NCBI GenBank assembly: GCA_043788645.1 | Contig: JAYVTS010000411.1 | Span: 1-18,032, forward strand | Length of the DNA: 18,032 bases | From: CANIZL01 sp043788645 | GTDB taxonomy: Bacteria; Verrucomicrobiota; Verrucomicrobiia; Limisphaerales; UBA9464 | Reading direction: 5' to 3' | Part shown: one piece after another, positions 8,794 through 15,348 of the stretch | Layout: every line of letters starts with the position of its first letter | How positions within the stretch are numbered: the first letter of the stretch is position 1 | The notes under the pieces: model-generated | The model's input: only the letters and a program-made list of their open reading frames with translations | Databases searched by the model: none | What the model was told of the DNA's origin: nothing | Translations under genes and position numbers: made by a program

Positions 8794-9318
8794 ATGATCA
8801 AGATATCGCGCCTACTTTTCGCCCTCGTCGCCACGTTGCAGCTCTGGACGCGCGCTACGGCCCAGACGAACGAGTTCACCAGCGAAACCATCTCCATCGG
8901 CGTCGTGGTCAGCGACGTCGAGAAATCCGTCGAGTTCTACACAAAGGTTATCGGGATGAAAAAGACCGGTGGCTTTTCGGTGGACGCCGCAGGCGGCAAA
9001 CGCACCGGCCTGACCGACGGCGTACCGGTCACCATCACCGTGCTAAAGCTCGGTGAGAGCAAAACCGCCACCGAATGGAAGCTCATGAGCTTTGGCAAGC
9101 CAGCCGCCCATCCGAAGCAGGTCCACCTGCAGGACGATACCGGCATGCAATACATCACCATCCACGTGACGGCGTTGAAGCCGATCCTCGCCCGAATCAA
9201 AGAGCACCAGGTGAAGCTGCTCGGCGACACGCCGATATCGCTCGGCGGCAGCACGCAGTTCGCCCTCGTTCAGGATCCTGACGGCACGTTCGTCGAACTC
9301 ATCGGCCCCATGGAGTGA
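8794..9318 (+). CDS. Exported VOC-fold (glyoxalase/dioxygenase-like) protein
   Basis: This 174-residue protein has an N-terminal signal peptide (MIKISRLLFALVATLQLW...ATAQ, cleavage near residue 24) and one vicinal-oxygen-chelate domain. ISIGVVVSDVEKSVEFYTKVIGM is the first beta-alpha-beta half, YITIHVTALKPILARIKEH starts the second, and DPDGTFVELIGP is the closing strand with its Glu. In active VOC enzymes the first strand of each half usually supplies a metal-binding His or Gln; here those places appear to be Ser and Tyr, so metal binding may be lost. The activity is unknown. The third codon positions are visibly richer in G/C than in the kinase upstream (96 bp away), which could mean a different origin. 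The ATG at 8794 is supported by the signal peptide. Confidence 0.85.
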   Translation: MIKISRLLFALVATLQLWTRATAQTNEFTSETISIGVVVSDVEKSVEFYTKVIGMKKTGGFSVDAAGGKRTGLTDGVPVTITVLKLGESKTATEWKLMSFGKPAAHPKQVHLQDDTGMQYITIHVTALKPILARIKEHQVKLLGDTPISLGGSTQFALVQDPDGTFVELIGPME

Positions 9319-9345
9319 TGGCCCCTTCCGCGGCTCCCGGCTAGG

Positions 9346-9373
9346 CCACGGCGGTTTTTGTTTCCGCCGGTGG
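9346..9373 (+). terminator. Possible hairpin after the VOC gene
   Basis: CCACGGCGG (9346-9354) can pair with CCGCCGGTGG (9364-9373), giving a nine-pair stem with one bulged G and a T-rich loop, 28 bp after the VOC stop. There is no U-tract after the stem, so it is not a classical intrinsic terminator. It sits between convergent transcripts and could act weakly in both directions. Confidence 0.3.
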
Positions 9374-9502
9374 CGTCGAACGAATTCGAGCCACCGCTGA
9401 AAATTACCGTCGCATCGCCCTCATCGAAGTTTTAGGTCAACCCCGAATTGGAGATCGCCGACCGCGTGGGAGTGAGAGTTTTCAGCATTTCCCGATGGTG
9501 TG

Positions 9503-9521
9503 AAAAAAATACCGCGACGGT
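9503..9521 (-). terminator. Weak terminator candidate after the small exported gene
   Basis: Read on the minus strand just after the stop of the small exported gene, ACCG-TCG-CGGT forms a short 4-bp stem followed by A and seven T residues. The stem is too short to be convincing alone. The T-run position, immediately downstream of the gene, is the main support. Confidence 0.25.
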
Positions 9522-9525
9522 GTGA

Positions 9526-10011
9526 TCAGGTCGTGCCCACCTTCGGTGCGGCTGGCGTCGAAGCGTTTGTTGACTTGCGATCCAAGATGAGACCGTTTGG
9601 ATCAAGCAATTCAACGGTGACGGTGAACGTCTTGTTGAGCGGGAGATAGCGATAGCCGGCTGAGCCTCTGGGAATCGAGGTCGTGCTGTTCCACCAGGTT
9701 GCTCCGGTGCCGACGTCAACAATGGTGACCCGGACACTCGGGCTGAGTCCCGAAGTTCCCATATCGACGGAATAGTTTGCTTGGAGATCGCCGTCCCGTC
9801 CGCCGTACGGGCCGTATCCGGAAGTGACTTTGAAAGTGGTGATTGCCGGTGCCTTGGTAGCGGTAACGGTGCCACCCCCACCTCCGCCCGATCCGCCGCC
9901 GCTGCCACCCGAAGCAAGGGAAAGGTTCGAGATCGAACCGAAGGAGAGTGCCAGGAACGTCGCCCCGAGAGCGACGCGCCGCGAAAGGGAACTGAGCGTG
10001 TTTTGTTTCAT
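9526..10011 (-). CDS. Small exported protein of unknown function with Gly/Ser linker
   Basis: This 161-residue protein was not recognised. Residues 1-34 are a signal peptide (Arg11-Arg12, then a hydrophobic run ending near LASG). A Gly/Ser linker (about 34-47) follows, then about 110 residues of alternating hydrophobic and polar residues suggesting one beta-sandwich domain: KAPAITTFKVTSGYG, YSVDMGTSGLSPSVRVTIVD, KTFTVTVELLDPNG. The pattern suits a secreted Ig-like or matrix protein, but no catalytic motif is visible. Codon structure, the signal peptide and a clean ATG at 10011 favour a real gene over the overlapping frames. It is on the minus strand downstream of the ketosynthase operon but separated from it by 535 bp of hairpin-rich DNA, so it is probably transcribed separately. 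Confidence 0.7.
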   Translation of the reverse strand: MKQNTLSSLSRRVALGATFLALSFGSISNLSLASGGSGGGSGGGGGGTVTATKAPAITTFKVTSGYGPYGGRDGDLQANYSVDMGTSGLSPSVRVTIVDVGTGATWWNSTTSIPRGSAGYRYLPLNKTFTVTVELLDPNGLILDRKSTNASTPAAPKVGTT

Positions 10012-10209
10012 AGTATGATGCGTAATATTTCTTTCTAGTCTTGGCTCGATGATCGCCCTTTCAGTTCGAAAGGAATCTTCGGTGTCGAACTAGCGTGAAA
10101 CTTCCTTTGCAAGCCCCGTGCCAGGGGCAGAAAGCCCCATAATCTGCTAATCGGCGCGCACTCGGCGAGACTTGTTTCGAAAACGGACCACGGTATTGCT
10201 GAATAGCGG

Positions 10210-10247
10210 ACCAATGATCGAATTGGTATCGGACCAATCATACCAAT
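10210..10247. repeat. Cluster of ACCAAT/ATTGGT inverted words
   Basis: ACCAAT occurs at 10210-10215, 10233-10238 and 10242-10247, and its complement ATTGGT at 10222-10227. Neighbouring copies can pair as 6-bp stems with loops of 6 and 5 bases. This could be a small operator cluster or part of a mobile repeat; no regulator is identified. Confidence 0.45.
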
Positions 10248-10259
10248 GAATTCCAATGC

Positions 10260-10438
10260 GACGCCGGGAGCGCGTCTCTGCTGCGGCGCATGGACCGCAC
10301 CCGAATCCGCCCACACACCGTGCGTGCCCCGAAGACCCGGCGCCTTCGCGCCGGGCGGCCAGCGGAGGCGCCGGCCGGTCCGAAATCCCCCGGACCGGGT
10401 GCCGCCCCAGTCCCCATGTGGGACGCCGGGAGCGCGTC
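10260..10438. repeat. 17-bp direct repeat bracketing two GC-rich hairpins
   Basis: GACGCCGGGAGCGCGTC occurs at 10260-10276 and again at 10422-10438, 162 bp apart and in the same orientation. Between them are two perfect stems: CCCGGCGC (10336-10343) with GCGCCGGG (10348-10355) around a CTTC loop, and CCGGTCCG (10375-10382) with CGGACCGG (10391-10398) around 8 bases. Base composition is clearly more GC-rich than the flanks. It looks like a dispersed intergenic repeat unit, not a gene. Confidence 0.7.
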
Positions 10439-10483
10439 GCCGCGACCGCATCCCTGCCCATAGAAATGGGATTCAGGCAAGCG

Positions 10484-10548
10484 GGAATTTCCTAGAACCT
10501 ATTGAAAACAGGCATTGTTATTTCAAGGCGATGGTTCCAGGAAATTTC
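10484..10548. repeat. Long nested inverted repeat touching the ACP stop codon
   Basis: GGAATTTCCTAGAACC (10484-10499) pairs with GGTTCCAGGAAATTTC (10533-10548), 14 of 16 positions. Inside it, TTGAAA (10502-10507) pairs with TTTCAA (10521-10526). The right arm overlaps the last bases of the ACP gene (its stop is 10547-10549). On the plus strand a TTTTTT run follows at 10553-10558. It may act as an mRNA 3'-end structure for the minus-strand operon or be the end of a palindromic repeat element. Confidence 0.6.
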
Positions 10549-10840
10549 AGGCGTTTTTTCTGACTTCGTTTGACGCATCCGCACTTCGCTTTCGCTCAAC
10601 CGCGGCGGTCATCGTCGTCACGTTTTGAAGGGTTTGACGGGCCACTTCCGTGTCCGTAATTTTGATTCCGTACGCTTTGTCAAGCGCCACCACCAATTGG
10701 AGCGCGTCAACCGAATCCAAACCCAATCCGCCGGGACCGAACAACGGTTGTTCCACGCCGATTTCAGCCGCCGGAGTTTGCAGCATGAGCGTCTCAACCA
10801 GCAATCTGCGGATCTCGTCGAACATTTTCGGATCATTCAT
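10547..10840 (-). CDS. Acyl carrier protein (type II, polyene/flexirubin-like)
   Basis: This is a 97-residue acyl carrier protein. The carrier motif GLGLDSVDALQLVVALDKAYGIKI places the phosphopantetheine serine at Ser43. The predicted helices before and after it fit the four-helix ACP fold, and a charged tail (ERKRSADASNEVRKNA) follows. GLGLDS-hydrophobic-DAL is the form I recall from ACPs of aryl-polyene/flexirubin-type clusters more than from housekeeping AcpP (DSLD/E). The start chosen is ATG 10840, since GGAAG lies 8 bases upstream (10849-10853); an in-frame ATG at 10855 would add five residues. It is the last gene of the four-gene operon, 50 bp after the ketoreductase. It would carry the chain handled by that enzyme and the ketosynthase pair. 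Confidence 0.9.
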   Translation of the reverse strand: MNDPKMFDEIRRLLVETLMLQTPAAEIGVEQPLFGPGGLGLDSVDALQLVVALDKAYGIKITDTEVARQTLQNVTTMTAAVERKRSADASNEVRKNA

Positions 10841-10890
10841 GAGCAGTACTTCCATCGTCCCCGCACCCTATCGCGCATGGAGACAAGAAT

Positions 10891-11619
10891 TCAAAAAATC
10901 CCACCATCGACTTTCACTATCGAACCGGTCACATAACTCGCCTCTGGGCTGGCCAGGAATCGGATCACGGCGGCAATCTCCTCGGGTCGCCCGAACCGAC
11001 GCATCGGTATTTGCGAAAGAGCGGCTTGGCGGCGTTCCACTGGGAGCGACGCCAACGCATCGGTTTCCACGTAGCCAGGACAAACCGCGTTCACGGTTAT
11101 TTGCAGGCGGGCCACTTCTTTAGCCAATGATTGAGTCAACGCCACCACCCCAGCTTTCGCGGCGGCGTAGTTGGTCTGGCCCGCCGGGGCCAGCAAGGCA
11201 CTCAACGAAGCGACGTTGACAATGCGCCCGCCCCGCTGGCTGATCATGGCGGGCAGCACGGATTGGCACCCATGAAAAACCGCGTCGAGATTTGTGTTCC
11301 GCACCCGGTCCCAAGAGGCCAACTTCATGGTAGCCAATAAGGCATCTTCGTGCGCCCCCGCATTGTTGACCAAAACATCTAATCGGCCTGTGGCAGCAAT
11401 GATTTGACGCACCGCACTGTCCCAGGCAGCCCGGTCCGTTACGTCGAGCGGCAATAATTCACATCGGTCAGGAAATTCTGTGACCAACTGATCCGCGCGA
11501 TCACGCTGAAGCCGGACGCCCAGCCAAACTCGCGCCGGGTTTGGATCCGTAAGAAATACCCGGGCAATCGCTTGCCCGAGTCCCCCGTTGGCACCTGTTA
11601 TGAGTATACTGCGCTTCAT
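10891..11619 (-). CDS. FabG-type 3-oxoacyl-ACP reductase (SDR)
   Basis: This 242-residue classical short-chain dehydrogenase/reductase has the length and motif order of FabG. TGANGGLG (8-15) is the cofactor glycine motif, NNAG is at 85-88, and the catalytic set is Asn110, Ser138, Tyr151 and Lys155 in YAAAK. PGYVETDAL and the C-terminal SYVTGSIVKVDGG are typical of 3-oxoacyl-ACP reductases. An Arg (Arg36) just after the second strand suggests NADPH. It lies 34 bp after the chain-length-factor-like gene and 50 bp before the ACP gene, so it most probably reduces the beta-keto group made by the ketosynthase pair. AGGT lies about 8 bases ahead of ATG 11619, a modest ribosome site. Confidence 0.92.
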   Translation of the reverse strand: MKRSILITGANGGLGQAIARVFLTDPNPARVWLGVRLQRDRADQLVTEFPDRCELLPLDVTDRAAWDSAVRQIIAATGRLDVLVNNAGAHEDALLATMKLASWDRVRNTNLDAVFHGCQSVLPAMISQRGGRIVNVASLSALLAPAGQTNYAAAKAGVVALTQSLAKEVARLQITVNAVCPGYVETDALASLPVERRQAALSQIPMRRFGRPEEIAAVIRFLASPEASYVTGSIVKVDGGIF

Positions 11620-11653
11620 GGGTATTACCTATCGATGAATCAAACCAAACAAA

Positions 11654-12691
11654 TTAGGGAACAAGCGGGCTATCAGGACGACCGAAGACGACCCCGTGCG
11701 CCTGAAAATTTGCTCCCGTGACCAGGGCCGCCGCGCGTTCAATGGTGCGCGGCACCCCCTCCGTCGCCGCCTCGGCCGCAACGGCCATGGCAGTGACCGC
11801 AGCCACCGCAGCCCACGCGCCAACCGCGGCCAGGCCATCGCCAAAAACACCCTGAACATCGCGCTCGTCGTATTCGACTGCCGGTTCCCAACCCGCCAGT
11901 TGAGTCCGCACCGCATCGGTCGCAGCCGAACGCGAACGTCCACGAAAAAAAGGCTCGGGCTCGCTGATGGCCAATAACTCGACCGGGCCGGGATTGCGGC
12001 TGAGCAACAAAGCACCCGCGCCCTCGGCCACCGGCGGTCGTCCCGGAAAACACTGGGCCGCCTCCGCCGTCAACCAATCGGCTTCCTCCGCACCCACGAC
12101 CAAACACGTATCCACGGTAGCCCGTTGCAGCCAATCGGCGGCGATCACGAGGGCGGAAATAAATCCAGTCTGATCCCCGACCAACGTATCATTCGGGGCG
12201 GCACTGCCCAACAAGGCACTGAGATGCGAAGCCGGCGCATTGAAGACCGTTTCTGGAAATAACAGCGGACTCGCAAATTGCGGATTTTGTCGAACCTCTT
12301 CGTAAAATCGGCGCGAATAAATCACGCCCCCACCCATCACGGCACAAACAACACCTAACCGAGCGCGATCAAGAGAGGTCCCACTCGATGCCCGGCCACC
12401 GACAGCCCCGCAGCCACCGCTGGGTTGCCCGCCTCGCGGCAACAGCGCCTCTAACCCCGCGCTGATCGTAAAGTGGGTAATCGCACTAGACCGTCGCAGC
12501 CGTGGCTGGGCGAGCCAGGTGGGTCGCGACTCAAGACGTGGCACGCGTCGAAGCCTCCGGATCTTCCCATCGGGCCGCGCCACCTCCGTGATCGGAAGCG
12601 GCACCCGTTGGGCCAGCGCTCCCAAGAAAGGGGAGACTCCCCAACCCGCCGGTGAAACCACGCCCCAGCCGTGAACAAAAACCCGGCTCAC
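11654..12691 (-). CDS. Degenerate ketosynthase, chain-length-factor-like (KS-beta)
   Basis: This 345-residue thiolase-fold protein begins like a ketosynthase (VFVHGWGVVSPAGWGVS) and keeps the EGAGALLLSR segment and a C-terminal GANFQAHGVVFGRP. All three ketosynthase catalytic residues are missing. The cysteine region reads VGDQTGFISAL, where Gln174 falls in the cysteine position if aligned to the QAGGLDAL-like site of actinomycete chain-length factors. The HGTGT loop is absent, and the GHLLGAAGA segment is replaced by GVFGDGLAAVGAW. GTG 12691 is chosen because it overlaps the stop of the upstream ketosynthase (GTGA) and has GGAGG at 12700-12704, 8 bases upstream. Tight coupling supports a heterodimer with that ketosynthase. 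A decaying pseudogene is the alternative, but the frame is intact. Confidence 0.82.
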   Translation of the reverse strand: MSRVFVHGWGVVSPAGWGVSPFLGALAQRVPLPITEVARPDGKIRRLRRVPRLESRPTWLAQPRLRRSSAITHFTISAGLEALLPRGGQPSGGCGAVGGRASSGTSLDRARLGVVCAVMGGGVIYSRRFYEEVRQNPQFASPLLFPETVFNAPASHLSALLGSAAPNDTLVGDQTGFISALVIAADWLQRATVDTCLVVGAEEADWLTAEAAQCFPGRPPVAEGAGALLLSRNPGPVELLAISEPEPFFRGRSRSAATDAVRTQLAGWEPAVEYDERDVQGVFGDGLAAVGAWAAVAAVTAMAVAAEAATEGVPRTIERAAALVTGANFQAHGVVFGRPDSPLVP

Positions 12692-13950
12692 GGTCTCCAC
12701 CTCCGCAGTATGAGCGTTGCGTTGGCACCGCCGAAACCAAACGAATTGGTCAAAGCATATTCAAAATCCGCCGCTTGGGGCGAGCGAACTAGAGGAAATC
12801 GGCACGCTGCATCCACCTCATTCAGGCTCAATTCCGGCGGCAACCATTGACCCTGAAGCGCCATTAAACAGACCACCGTTTCAATCGCTCCCGCCGCCCC
12901 CAACAGATGTCCGATACTCGCCTTGGTCGAACTCACCGCCAGCTGAGTCACCTGTTCACCCGCCCAACGATTGATCGCAGCGGCCTCCGCCTGGTCATTC
13001 AACAGCGTCCCGGTTCCGTGCGCATTCACATACCCGATCTCGCGGGGAGTCACGCCTGCCTGTTGTCCCGCGGCCAACATCGCCGCATAGGCCGCGTCCC
13101 CATCCGGCTGCGGTTGGGTGAGATGATGGCCATCCGTTGCGGCGCCGTACCCGACAATCTCCCCGAGAATTTTAGCATCTCTCGCCGAAGCCGAAGCCAA
13201 CGTCTCGAGGGCGATCACCGCCGCTCCTTCGCCCAACGCCAATCCGTCGCGATGCGCATCAAAAGGTCGGCAGCGAGTCGGGGATAACGCTTGAAGTGCA
13301 TCAAAACCCGCAAACACCAACTCGCTCAAGGCATCATAGCCGCCGGCCAAAACGCGCTGAACCTGACCGCCTCGGATCAACTCATAAGCGTGACCCACGG
13401 CATTGGCGCCGGAGGCACAGGCATTGGCAATGATCGTGGCGGGTCCGCAAAATCCAAAGGCATCCATGAGATCCAGCGCCTGTCGCTGGGGTTGATAGTG
13501 CGTCACTCGACTCGCCTGCCCCCGAACCGAACCCGGGACTGCCGACGCGCGCCGGAAAAATTCTTCGCCCCATGACATCCCCGCACTGGTGGTGCCGAGG
13601 ACGACTGGAATTCGTTCGATCAAGCGATCTCTCGCCCAACCCGATTCGGCCCAGGCTTCCGCCGCCGCCGTGAGCAAGAGTCGGCCCGCTGGATCGAGAC
13701 GCCGTGCCTGGGCTGGGCGAAGTAGCGTAACCGGAAGGTCCGCCGGTAAATCGACTTCACCGGCCTGATGGGTGCGCTGGCGTGACGTATCAAAGCGTGA
13801 GACCGTGCGGAAGGCGGAACGACCCACTCGGAACCCCTCCGCATTGGCCTTCCAGCCAAGCCCCAGCGCCGTGACAATTCCCGCCCCAGTCACCACCACT
13901 CGCGTACGAGACGAGCGAGATGCCGCGGAAGCAGACCGGGGAAATAACAT
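12688..13950 (-). CDS. Beta-ketoacyl-ACP synthase (FabF-like, KS-alpha)
   Basis: This 420-residue condensing enzyme of the FabF/KS-alpha type carries a complete active site: Cys178 in NACASGANA, His311 in NAHGTGT and His348 in SIGHLLGAAG, with Lys343 just before it. It ends in the usual NSFGFGGANATLIL. Enzymes of this family condense malonyl-ACP with an acyl chain. The start chosen is ATG 13950, because GGAAGGG lies 9 bases upstream (13960-13966); a GTG at 13968 would add six residues that contain the ribosome site itself. It is the first gene of the operon, its stop overlaps the next start by GTGA, and it diverges from ald. As it is paired with a Cys-less partner, KR and ACP, a dedicated secondary pathway is more likely than housekeeping fatty acid synthesis. 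Confidence 0.92.
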   Translation of the reverse strand: MLFPRSASAASRSSRTRVVVTGAGIVTALGLGWKANAEGFRVGRSAFRTVSRFDTSRQRTHQAGEVDLPADLPVTLLRPAQARRLDPAGRLLLTAAAEAWAESGWARDRLIERIPVVLGTTSAGMSWGEEFFRRASAVPGSVRGQASRVTHYQPQRQALDLMDAFGFCGPATIIANACASGANAVGHAYELIRGGQVQRVLAGGYDALSELVFAGFDALQALSPTRCRPFDAHRDGLALGEGAAVIALETLASASARDAKILGEIVGYGAATDGHHLTQPQPDGDAAYAAMLAAGQQAGVTPREIGYVNAHGTGTLLNDQAEAAAINRWAGEQVTQLAVSSTKASIGHLLGAAGAIETVVCLMALQGQWLPPELSLNEVDAACRFPLVRSPQAADFEYALTNSFGFGGANATLILRRWRP

Positions 13951-13959
13951 GTTCGTGAA

Positions 13960-13966
13960 CCCTTCC
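13960..13966 (-). promoter_or_regulatory. Ribosome binding site deciding the ketosynthase start
   Basis: GGAAGGG on the minus strand, 9 bases ahead of ATG 13950. The same GGAAG spacing is seen before the ACP start (10849-10853), and GGAGG precedes the chain-length-factor-like start (12700-12704), so this operon uses Shine-Dalgarno sites while most other genes here show none. Confidence 0.65.
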
Positions 13967-14072
13967 ACCGTACTTGCCGCCCGCCACGCTCGTCAACGGT
14001 GGGAACCAGAGACGCTTCGACTTCCGTAGATCACCACCCGCTGACACCTCTCCAAGCTCTCGACCATTCGTT

Positions 14073-14102
14073 CGCTGAAGCGGTGTAAAGGCCGTTTCAG
14101 CG
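14073..14102. promoter_or_regulatory. Hairpin/operator-like palindrome between divergent genes
   Basis: CGCTGAAGCGG (14073-14083) pairs with CCGTTTCAGCG (14092-14102) with a single G-T pair and an 8-base loop. It lies in the 232-bp spacer between the ketosynthase operon (minus) and ald (plus), 81 bp before the ald start. A TTTTTT run at 14118-14123 is too distant for a simple terminator. It could be an operator acting on both directions or a leader structure. No certain promoter boxes were identified in the spacer. Confidence 0.45.
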
Positions 14103-14182
14103 TCTTCGTGGCGCGGCTTTTTTATCCGCTTCAACCCCGGTTTCTCGGTTGAAATCCGTGGCGACAACCGTCACTCTGTGAA

Positions 14183-15304
14183 ATGATTATTGGTGTTCCG
14201 AAGGAAATTAAAGCACAGGAAAGTCGCGTCGCCTTGTTGCCATCCGCGGCGTATCAATTGATCCGACACGGCCACCGGGTACTCGTCGAACGCGGCGCCG
14301 GTGTCGGCACCGGCTATCCCGATGCCGACTACGCGGAAGCCGGTGCAACCTTGGTCGATGATCACGCCGCCCCCTTTGCCGCCGACCTGGTGGTGAAGGT
14401 GAAAGAGCCTTTACCCGCCGAATTCCCCTTGTTGCGGCCTGGCCAACTCGTTTTTACCTACCTGCACCTCGCCGCGAGCCAACCCCTCACGGAAGCCCTG
14501 ATGGCGTCCGGGGCAACGTGCCTCGCCTACGAGACGGTCGAGGTCAACCATCGTCTACCACTCCTTGAGCCGATGAGCGAAATCGCTGGCCGAATGAGCG
14601 TCTTAGTTGGAGGGTACTATCTCGCCAAACACCAGGGCGGCTCCGGCACATTGCTGGGTGGTGTTCCCGGGGTCTTGCCGGGCAAAGTGGTCGTCCTCGG
14701 TGGCGGCGTCGCAGGCGTCAATGCCGCCCGGATGGCCACTGGACTGGGAGCAGACGTGACCATTCTAGAAGTCGATATCGAACGGATGCGTTTCCTCGAT
14801 ATCACCCTCCACACGGCCCATACCCTCTACTCCAGTGAAGCGCATCTCCTCGAATTGTTGCCCCAGGTCGATTTGCTCATTGGAGCGGTTCTTGTTCCGG
14901 GCGCCCGGGCGCCGAAGCTCATCACCCGAGCCATGCTTCGATGCATGAGACCCGGCAGCGTGCTCGTGGACATCGCCGTCGATCAAGGCGGTTGCGCAGA
15001 AACCACTCGCCCCACCACTCACCACGATCCCGTGTTTGTCGAGGAAGGCGTGACCCATTACTGTGTCGCTAATATGCCCGGCGCCTATGCGAGGACGGCC
15101 ACCCAAGCACTCACGAATGCGACTTATTGCTATATTCAGGAACTCGCCGATCACGGCCTAGCTGAAACCTGCCGTCGCCTGCCGGGGTTGCTTGGCGGAA
15201 TCAATGTGATGCAGGGCCATCTTACTTCACGCCCCGTGGGTGAAGCCCATGGGTTGCCCGTGATCGACCCGCAGCAACTCTTGGCTGACCGCGGCAAAGT
15301 TTAA
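14183..15304 (+). CDS. ald: Alanine dehydrogenase
   Basis: This 373-residue NAD-dependent L-alanine dehydrogenase converts L-alanine to pyruvate plus ammonium and back, linking carbon and nitrogen metabolism in the cytosol. It starts with the family signature MIIGVPKEIKAQESRVAL. Substrate and catalytic residues are in the usual places: Arg15, Lys74 (VVKVKEP), His95 (TYLHLAA) and Asp267 (DIAVDQGG). The Rossmann motif is GGGVAGVNAA (173-182). The signature MPGAYARTATQALTNAT is present near the C terminus. The length is normal for the family. No Shine-Dalgarno is obvious ahead of ATG 14183. It stands alone, divergent from the ketosynthase operon and converging on the CotH-like gene 44 bp beyond its stop. 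Confidence 0.96.
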   Translation: MIIGVPKEIKAQESRVALLPSAAYQLIRHGHRVLVERGAGVGTGYPDADYAEAGATLVDDHAAPFAADLVVKVKEPLPAEFPLLRPGQLVFTYLHLAASQPLTEALMASGATCLAYETVEVNHRLPLLEPMSEIAGRMSVLVGGYYLAKHQGGSGTLLGGVPGVLPGKVVVLGGGVAGVNAARMATGLGADVTILEVDIERMRFLDITLHTAHTLYSSEAHLLELLPQVDLLIGAVLVPGARAPKLITRAMLRCMRPGSVLVDIAVDQGGCAETTRPTTHHDPVFVEEGVTHYCVANMPGAYARTATQALTNATYCYIQELADHGLAETCRRLPGLLGGINVMQGHLTSRPVGEAHGLPVIDPQQLLADRGKV

Positions 15305-15348
15305 GGTCAAAGCCGAACAAAACTCACTGCCCCGGCTCCGGCCTCCAA

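Larger units (their letters stand above)
10012..10546. other. Long hairpin-rich intergenic region
   Basis: This 535-bp gap separates the ACP gene from the small exported gene. The translations of open frames here are Arg/Pro/Gly-rich and not protein-like. It contains an AGTTCGA/TCGAACT inverted repeat (10063-10091), a GCCCC/GGGGC fold-back (10113-10128), clustered ACCAAT/ATTGGT words, a direct 17-bp repeat, two strong GC hairpins and a long inverted repeat. The last four are listed separately. Part of it must carry the promoter of the exported gene, but no clear -35/-10 pair was found. Confidence 0.6.

Noticed and set aside
8694..9056. Plus-strand frame overlapping the kinase stop and the VOC gene
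   Set aside because: The VOC frame in another phase has a signal peptide and clear domain; this one is a shadow rich in Arg and His.
10238..10563. Overlapping open frames on both strands in the GC-rich spacer
   Set aside because: Arg/Pro/Gly-rich translations across hairpins and direct repeats, with no ribosome site or motif.
11654..12691. Treating the Cys-less ketosynthase as a pseudogene
   Set aside because: The frame is intact, it has a strong ribosome site and a GTGA overlap with the active ketosynthase, and loss of the catalytic set is the expected state for a chain-length factor.
10547..13950. Calling the operon housekeeping fatty acid synthesis (fabF-fabG-acpP)
   Set aside because: The extra degenerate ketosynthase, the ACP motif and the absence of fabD/fabH fit a dedicated secondary cassette better, although this is not proven from the window alone.
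14073..14123. Intrinsic terminator formed by the 14073-14102 hairpin and the T-run
   Set aside because: The T-run begins 15 bases after the stem, and no gene on the plus strand ends upstream of it.
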